Source of the DNA: Saccharum officinarum
Taxonomy: Eukaryota; Streptophyta; Magnoliopsida; Poales; Poaceae
NCBI GenBank assembly: GCA_020631735.1
Contig: CM036209.1
Coordinates: 7,043,451-7,107,450, forward strand
Length of the DNA stretch: 64,000 nucleotides
Direction of reading: 5' to 3'
In this document: positions 59,266 through 64,000 of the stretch, piece by piece
Numbering within the stretch: position 1 is the stretch's first letter
Layout of the letters: every line of letters starts with the position of its first letter
Translations under genes and position numbers: made by a program
Notes under the pieces: generated by a model
What the model was told of the DNA's origin: nothing
The model's input: only the letters and a program-made list of their open reading frames with translations
The model's database searches: none

Positions 59266-61200
59266 TCACACCCTTGGTAAGCACATAGCAAGAATCAAAA
59301 GGTATAGCATTAACAAGTTCTTGCTTTGGTTCTTTTTATTGCAATTATGCTCTAGGTGCCCAACTTGCTTACATCTATTGCAAAACCGACCATTGCCCTT
59401 CACAAAGCTAGGCTTTGGAGTTGCAAAGGCCGACTTGCCTTTCTTGGGGGTGTAGCCCAATCCCTCTTTGTTAAGAGAGAACCTTTGGCTACCCAAGCAC
59501 TTAAGCAAGCGGGCCTCACCACCATAGGCCTTGCCTAGGGCATGAGTGAGCTCATCCACCTCTCTCTTGAGAGTCTTATTCTCAACCATTAGTGAGGCAT
59601 CACAAGTGAAACCATCACTAGTAGTAGAGGTAGAGTTGGTGGTGGTGGATGAAGAGCTACAAGAAGGGTTAGTATTTGACATGATGATAGGTTCATTAAA
59701 GGATTCATCAATTATATCACATGTAACACCTATATCACATGATACAACAACCTCCTTCTTTTCTTGTTGCTCAAGTAGCAATGAGTGAGCCTTTTCAAGC
59801 TTGGAATGAGCCTTACCAAGATCCTCATGGTCTTCTACTAGACTCTCATGAGTGGTCTTAAGCTCACCAAGAACTTTCTCAAGTATTGCTACTTTCATTG
59901 AAAGCTTCTTGCACTCCTTGTTCTTGGCAATAGCTATGTCTCTAGTTTGTTGCAACAAGTCATATAGTTGTTCTTTAGTTGGTTCATCATCATCATCATT
60001 TTCATTATCATTTTTATCATTATCACTATCATGAACATATTCCATTTCACTTTCATCATCACTTTCATCATATAATACCTTAGCTTCTTTGGCCATGAAG
60101 CATGAAGAGGATGAATCAAATAGTAAAGGCTTCTTGTTAATAGCAATGGAAGCAAAAGCCTTGTTGGATGATTCTTCTTCTTCTTCTTCATCATCACTTT
60201 CCCAAGTGGCCACATAGACTCTATTCTTGCCTTTCTTGAATGTTATCTTGGCTTCTTTCTTTTTCTTCTCAAACTTGCCCCTCTTGTTGTTCTTCTTCTT
60301 ATCATAGGGACATTCGGCTTGAAGATGTTCGGTGCTATCACAATTGAAGCACCTCCTTTGTTGCTCATTGCTCTTGAAGTTGTCATTTCTCTTTTTGAAG
60401 CCTCTTCTCTTAATGAACATGTGACCCATTTTCTTGACTACAAAAGCAAATGCCTCATCATCAATTTCATAATCTTCATCTTCACTATTGTCTTCTTCTT
60501 CAATGATGGTAGCTTTGCCCTTGGAGGAGATGGCCTTGAACGCCACGGTCTTCTTCTTCTTTTCATCTTCCACCTTCTCCTTGTCATCAACATCTTGATC
60601 ATATTTGTCATAGGTTAATACTTCACCAAGCAAATCATTAGGCTTCATTGCTTCAAGCCCATCTCTTTGCAACATCATGATCAACATCTTGAATCTTCTA
60701 GGTAAGCTCAATAAGAACTTGTGACAAAAATCTTGATCTTGAGTCTTGTGCCCTAAGCTCTTGAGATCATTGACTATCACTTGCAATCTATGAAACATTT
60801 CAATGATTGTTTCATCATCCTTTTTCTTGAAGTTCTCAAACTCACTCTTGAGCCCATATAGCTTGGCACTCTTCACAACCTTAGTGCCTTCATATGTCTC
60901 ACTCAACCTTGTCCATACTTCACTAGCCAATTCCAAATCTTTGATGCCCTCAAACACTTTTGTGTCAATACCATTATAGAGTGTATTGAGAGCCATTCTA
61001 TTGCATGTTCTATTTGCTCTATCTTCATCGGTGAGATGATTGGGATCAATGATAGCAAAATCATTCTCGGTGACTTGCAATACTCTCTCATGAATAGAAC
61101 CAAGGTACATTGTCATCTTTCTCTTCCAATGAGCAAAAGAACTAACACCATCAAAGAACGGTGGCTTGCCCCCAACATGATTGAACACAATTTGAGCCAT
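59266..61200 (-). CDS. Sirevirus Gag, C-terminus frameshifted
   Basis: 644-residue frame starting at ATG 61200, only 60 nt inside the 5' LTR. The N-terminal half is the capsid-like copia gag domain. Two CX2CX4HX4C zinc knuckles bind RNA, one near residue 290 and one near 610, and a long Glu/Lys-rich coiled coil lies between them. The last 25 residues after the second knuckle are out of frame: the usual linker sequence continues in the next frame from about 59330 to a TGA near 59138. A single missing base by an A-rich run (near 59330-59340) explains this. The frameshift lies beyond both knuckles, so particle formation may be little affected. Confidence 0.85.
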   Translation of the reverse strand: MAQIVFNHVGGKPPFFDGVSSFAHWKRKMTMYLGSIHERVLQVTENDFAIIDPNHLTDEDRANRTCNRMALNTLYNGIDTKVFEGIKDLELASEVWTRLSETYEGTKVVKSAKLYGLKSEFENFKKKDDETIIEMFHRLQVIVNDLKSLGHKTQDQDFCHKFLLSLPRRFKMLIMMLQRDGLEAMKPNDLLGEVLTYDKYDQDVDDKEKVEDEKKKKTVAFKAISSKGKATIIEEEDNSEDEDYEIDDEAFAFVVKKMGHMFIKRRGFKKRNDNFKSNEQQRRCFNCDSTEHLQAECPYDKKKNNKRGKFEKKKKEAKITFKKGKNRVYVATWESDDEEEEEESSNKAFASIAINKKPLLFDSSSSCFMAKEAKVLYDESDDESEMEYVHDSDNDKNDNENDDDDEPTKEQLYDLLQQTRDIAIAKNKECKKLSMKVAILEKVLGELKTTHESLVEDHEDLGKAHSKLEKAHSLLLEQQEKKEVVVSCDIGVTCDIIDESFNEPIIMSNTNPSCSSSSTTTNSTSTTSDGFTCDASLMVENKTLKREVDELTHALGKAYGGEARLLKCLGSQRFSLNKEGLGYTPKKGKSAFATPKPSFVKGNGRFCNRCKQVGHLEHNCNKKNQSKNLLMLYLLILAMCLPRV

Positions 61201-61242
61201 TTTTCACACCAAAGGATGTTAAGCCTTGATTAAAACGGTGAC

Positions 61243-61260
61243 CACGGCTCCGATACCACT
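61243..61260 (-). promoter_or_regulatory. Sirevirus primer-binding site
   Basis: Minus strand TGGTATCGGAGC sits two bases inside the 5' LTR end, one mismatch from the initiator tRNA-Met complement TGGTATCAGAGC. Confidence 0.9.
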
Positions 61261-62180
61261 TGTAAGGTCCTAGATGGCTAGAGGGGGGGTGAATAGCCTA
61301 TAAAAATTCTACAAGCACCACTAAGCAAACTTGTTAGAATAACAAACGGCGTAAAGCGAGTTTTGCTTAGCCAAAGGTTGTGATGCAAGCCTCCTATCCA
61401 CAAGTCTAGTAGATTATGATCTCTAGTTCACACAAGAGCTATGTCACTAATTTTACACTAGAGAACAAGCTAACAACACTACTAGCCAAGCTACTACTAG
61501 AGCAACACAAGATAATCTAGTAAAGATAAGTGCAAGAGATAGGATTGTGAATCTTATACCGACGGTGGAGTGAAGATGTTGCCAATCACCAAGATGATAT
61601 ACAATCAATTAATATTGACAACAACACAATATGTAGACCAATCACCGGGAGACAAGAGACATAATATTTTTGTTCACCCGGTGTTCACTTGTGCACCGAC
61701 AAGCTACGTCACCGGTTGTGTCGACCAACACTTAGATGGTTCCTCGGTGTGACCCTCAAGTCACTTGCCCCTCAAGGCACGCCCCGCAAGGCACCGCAAG
61801 ACTCCACTCTCAAGTGAGGTAACTCAATGACACGCGCAATCCAATAGAGTTGCTTTTGGCGTCCCGCCGAGGAAAGCACAAGAACCTCTCACAAACAACC
61901 GGAGGTGGCCAAGAACAATCACCTTCTCTTGCCAACGCCTCCAACAATCTCCAAGCCGGCTAGGAGCGGTACTCTCCAAGAGTAACAAGAAATCCACCGG
62001 CTAAACCACCCACAAGTGCCACTAGATGCCCTCAAGCTATGCAATGCACTTTGGGATCACTCAATCTCACTTTGATTTGCAATCAAGCAAGGGAGATGAG
62101 TGAGAGGAGTTGCTTTTGCTCAAAGGATGCACAAGAGTGTTAGAAATGCCAAGCTGCCTCCCCAAGGGCTGGCCAACGAG

Positions 62181-62190
62181 TATTTATAAG
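62181..62190 (-). promoter_or_regulatory. Sirevirus TATA box in the 5' LTR
   Basis: Minus-strand CTTATAAATA, with the GC-rich ACCGGACGCG array (62240-62740) immediately upstream in U3 and 980 nt of R-U5 and leader downstream before gag. Confidence 0.65.
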
Positions 62191-62239
62191 CACCCCAAAC
62201 AAATAGAGCCGTTGCAACTCCACTGACCGTTTTTCGGGA

Positions 62240-62740
62240 CGACCGGACGCGCCGGTCGAAACTGACCGGACGCGCTCAACCGCGTCCGGTCCTCCAACGG
62301 TCACTGCGCCAACGGTCAAATCCCATGACCGGACGCGCCGCTCAACCGACCGGACGCGCCGGTCGCTCAGCACCGCGCGCGCGAAGCAATGACCGGACGC
62401 GCCCCTCGCAACGACCGGACGCGCCGATCCGCACAGCACCCGCGCCGCGAAACAACGACCGGACGCGCTCCTCACAATAACCGGACGCGACAGTGCCAGC
62501 GTCCGGTCGGAGTCCAGTAAGCTCCTTCAACGATCGGACGCGTCCGATCATGTGTGACCGGACGCGCCTCGCGTCCGATCATCCTCGTGAACCGCAGTTC
62601 CCTCTGGGCGACTGACCGGACGCGCCGGTCCGCGAGTGACCGGACGCGCCGGTTGCAAACCCTAGCCCGCGCGCCCGAAACCGCGCTGTACTGACCGGAC
62701 GCGTCCGGTCATACCGAGACCGCGTCCGGTGCAGCGTCCG
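62240..62740. repeat. ACCGGACGCG array in the Sirevirus U3
   Basis: At least twelve ACCGGACGCG copies plus about six in reverse orientation (CGCGTCCGGT), some fused into palindromes such as GACCGGACGCGCCGGTC. The same array lies at 53480-53985 in the other LTR. Sirevirus LTRs are known for conserved CCGGAC palindromes. Confidence 0.9.
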
Positions 62741-63635
62741 GTCACCTCAGTGACCCCGTTCGCCTCCGTTTCTTTTCCGACTTTCGGCGTAGTGGAAAAT
62801 AGGCATTTCATTTCCCCGAAATCGCCTGAATCCCGCGCTCGCACGCTCGGCGGGAGGGAGAGAGGAACCCAAACCCCTCTCTACCCGCAAACCACAGCGC
62901 GACCAGCGCCACCTTTGCAAATGTGCCAACACCATCAAGTGTACATCTCCATGTGCTTGTGTGTTAGCATTTCTCAATCATTTTCAAAGGTTTTCCAATT
63001 AGCTCACTAGGCCCTACATGCAATGCACTTCATGAATTCACCTAGTGGCACCCGTGCATCGAATAACCGATAAGACTTCCCCTCTTAATAGTTCGGCTAT
63101 CGATCCTAAACCACTCACACCCTCTATGGTGTCTTGAGTGTAAAACAAAATGGCCCTATGGTTATACCTTTGCCTTGAGCCCATTTTGTTTCTCCAAATG
63201 ATATGATCCACTTCATATCATCACATGACCGTCTCGATCCATCGACCTTGACTTCACTTGCTCTTCACCGTTGCATCAGTCCATCGGCGCTAAGTCTTGC
63301 TCAAGCTTCACCATCGCATGGTCCTTCGCTTCGAAGCCTCGACTTGCCCTTCACCTTCACAACCGGTCCTCGAGCCAAGCCTCATCTTGGTCTTCATCAT
63401 CTTGGTCACATGAGTCAATGTCATGTCTCATATGCAATGACCACCTTTATCTAAATCATCCACTTAGATACAAAGGTTAGTCCTAGGTTTCATCAATTAG
63501 CCAAAACCAAACTAGGGACTTTCAACTCTACGCTAAAATCCTAGATTCGCCACTGGCTGCAGCACTGGAACCTAGCTAGCCAGCGCGTGCTGCGTGGCTC
63601 TCAACGACAGCCCGCAGCAGCATTGCTACGCTGCA

Positions 63636-63641
63636 TATATA
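63636..63641 (+). promoter_or_regulatory. Possible TATA box of a gene at the right edge
   Basis: GCATATATAGCC, 81 bp past the end of the hAT element and about 110 nt before an ATG at 63744. Confidence 0.35.
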
Positions 63642-63743
63642 GCCTGCCACAAGGTGCTGTGTATCTACGAGAAGTAGAGAGAGTCTGATCAACACCCGCC
63701 ACCAGAAGGACAGAGGTAATCTATGAAAGACAAGAAGCAAGCA

Positions 63744-63789
63744 ATGAGATGGAGCCTCATGGAGGGCAAGCTGGCCAGCCATGCACTGT
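63744..63789 (+). CDS. Possible first coding exon, partial
   Basis: ATG 63744 (or 63759) opens a short frame MRWSLMEGKLASHAL that reaches the strong splice-donor sequence CTGT|GTGAGT at 63789/63790. Without splicing the frame stops three codons later. No product can be recognised and the window ends before a second exon, so this is a weak call based on TATA, ATG and donor spacing only. If real, the hAT and its nested elements sit in the proximal promoter. Confidence 0.2.
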
Positions 63790-64000
63790 GTGAGTAGCTA
63801 ACCTCTTATCTCGTGTTTGTTTATTTGTCTTATCTTTCTTTGTTTATCTGGTACATATATATGTGTGGTGAAGCCCGGTACGTGAGCTAGCTGGAGTCCG
63901 TGCCCATGTTGTGTTGCCCGGTGCATCGTTGAGCTGGGTTACCTGGTGATCGCAGTAGTTACCGTGGCCGGAGGCAACCAACCGTGATGAAAGTCATGCT

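Larger units (their letters stand above)
52499..63524 (-). mobile_element. Sirevirus (Ty1/copia) retrotransposon, nearly complete, young
   Basis: 11.0-kb element on the minus strand with LTRs 52499-54766 and 61261-63524 and an exact 5-bp target duplication ACTCT (52494-52498 and 63525-63529). By eye the LTRs differ at only three substitutions and four single-base indels, indicating very recent insertion. Gag, protease, integrase, reverse transcriptase and RNase H are all present. Sirevirus assignment rests on the long gag with two zinc knuckles and a coiled coil, the CCGGAC-rich repeats in the LTR and several polypurine tracts after pol. No envelope-like gene is seen. Confidence 0.95.
61261..63524 (-). 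repeat. 5' LTR of the Sirevirus, 2264 bp
   Basis: Near-identical to 52499-54766. The four-base length difference is explained by four single-base losses in homopolymers (in runs near 62072, 62630, 62970 and 63367). Confidence 0.95.
50820..63555 (+). mobile_element. hAT element with nested MULE and Sirevirus
   Basis: The left end CAGTGGCGAGCCAGG and right end CCTAGATTCGCCACTG form imperfect inverted repeats, and the 8-bp sequence GCTGCAGC flanks both ends exactly (50812-50819 and 63556-63563). Eight-base duplications define the hAT superfamily. Removing the Sirevirus and the MULE leaves under 1 kb of hAT sequence, with only a decayed N-terminal transposase piece (52131-52280). It is therefore an internally deleted, non-autonomous hAT. 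Confidence 0.8.

Noticed and set aside
59325..59345. Programmed -1 frameshift site in gag at the A-rich run
   Set aside because: The frame-0 codons do not give a clean X XXY YYZ heptamer, and the shift enters only the gag linker frame, not pol. A single-base loss is simpler.
1..64000. tRNA, rRNA or microRNA genes
   Set aside because: No cloverleaf with the conserved A and B boxes or rRNA core sequence was seen by eye; a covariance-model search would be needed to exclude short ones.

Overview
The window looks like nuclear DNA from a grass. The basis is inference from content: group III WRKY genes with the usual plant intron positions, a plant RING-H2 protein, Sirevirus-type copia and Del-like gypsy retrotransposons, and Tourist, Stowaway, hAT and Mutator MITEs of the kinds common in Poaceae (panicoid grasses such as sorghum, sugarcane or Miscanthus would fit). 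There is no bacterial-style gene organisation. A run of exactly 100 N (12694-12793) marks a draft-assembly gap. Most of the window is transposable elements; I can support only three host genes or gene remnants, plus one possible first exon at the right edge.

Layout. 1-10679: right part of a gypsy-type, apparently non-coding element with a 5.2-kb 3' LTR. 10705-10850: Tourist-like MITE. 11296-12693: truncated LTR of the same family, running into the gap. 12794-18980: intergenic DNA with a 388-bp tandem duplication, a hAT-like MITE, an unassigned repeat-like stretch and a perfect hairpin. 18983-20286 (minus): intact three-exon group III WRKY gene. 23944-28111 (minus): a second group III WRKY gene, broken by a 1-nt frameshift in exon 1 and by an Ac-like hAT MITE in exon 3, with a 2.9-kb intron full of transposon fragments. 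28911-32875: decayed gypsy element carrying a LINE tail, a 305-bp Helitron and part of another DNA repeat. 33330-33995 (minus): intact RING-H2 gene with a Stowaway MITE upstream. 34630-39756: non-coding LTR element with unequal LTRs and CCTTCG-rich arrays. 42522-45834: Del-like LTR in minus orientation. 47931-48505: Tourist-like MITE. 50820-63555: hAT element with perfect 8-bp target duplications; inside it sit a Mutator-type foldback element (51218-51960) and a nearly full, very young Sirevirus (52499-63524). 63556-64000: possible promoter and first exon of another gene.

How it fits together. The WRKY pair is best read as a tandem duplication of a defence- or stress-type transcription factor, one copy of which has died. 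The RING-H2 protein is a probable ubiquitin E3 ligase. The rest records repeated nested insertion. The most informative nest is at the right: target duplications show that the hAT came first, and that both the Mutator foldback element and the Sirevirus landed inside it. No undescribed protein system was found; the unusual material is in transposon architecture and the WRKY pseudogene.
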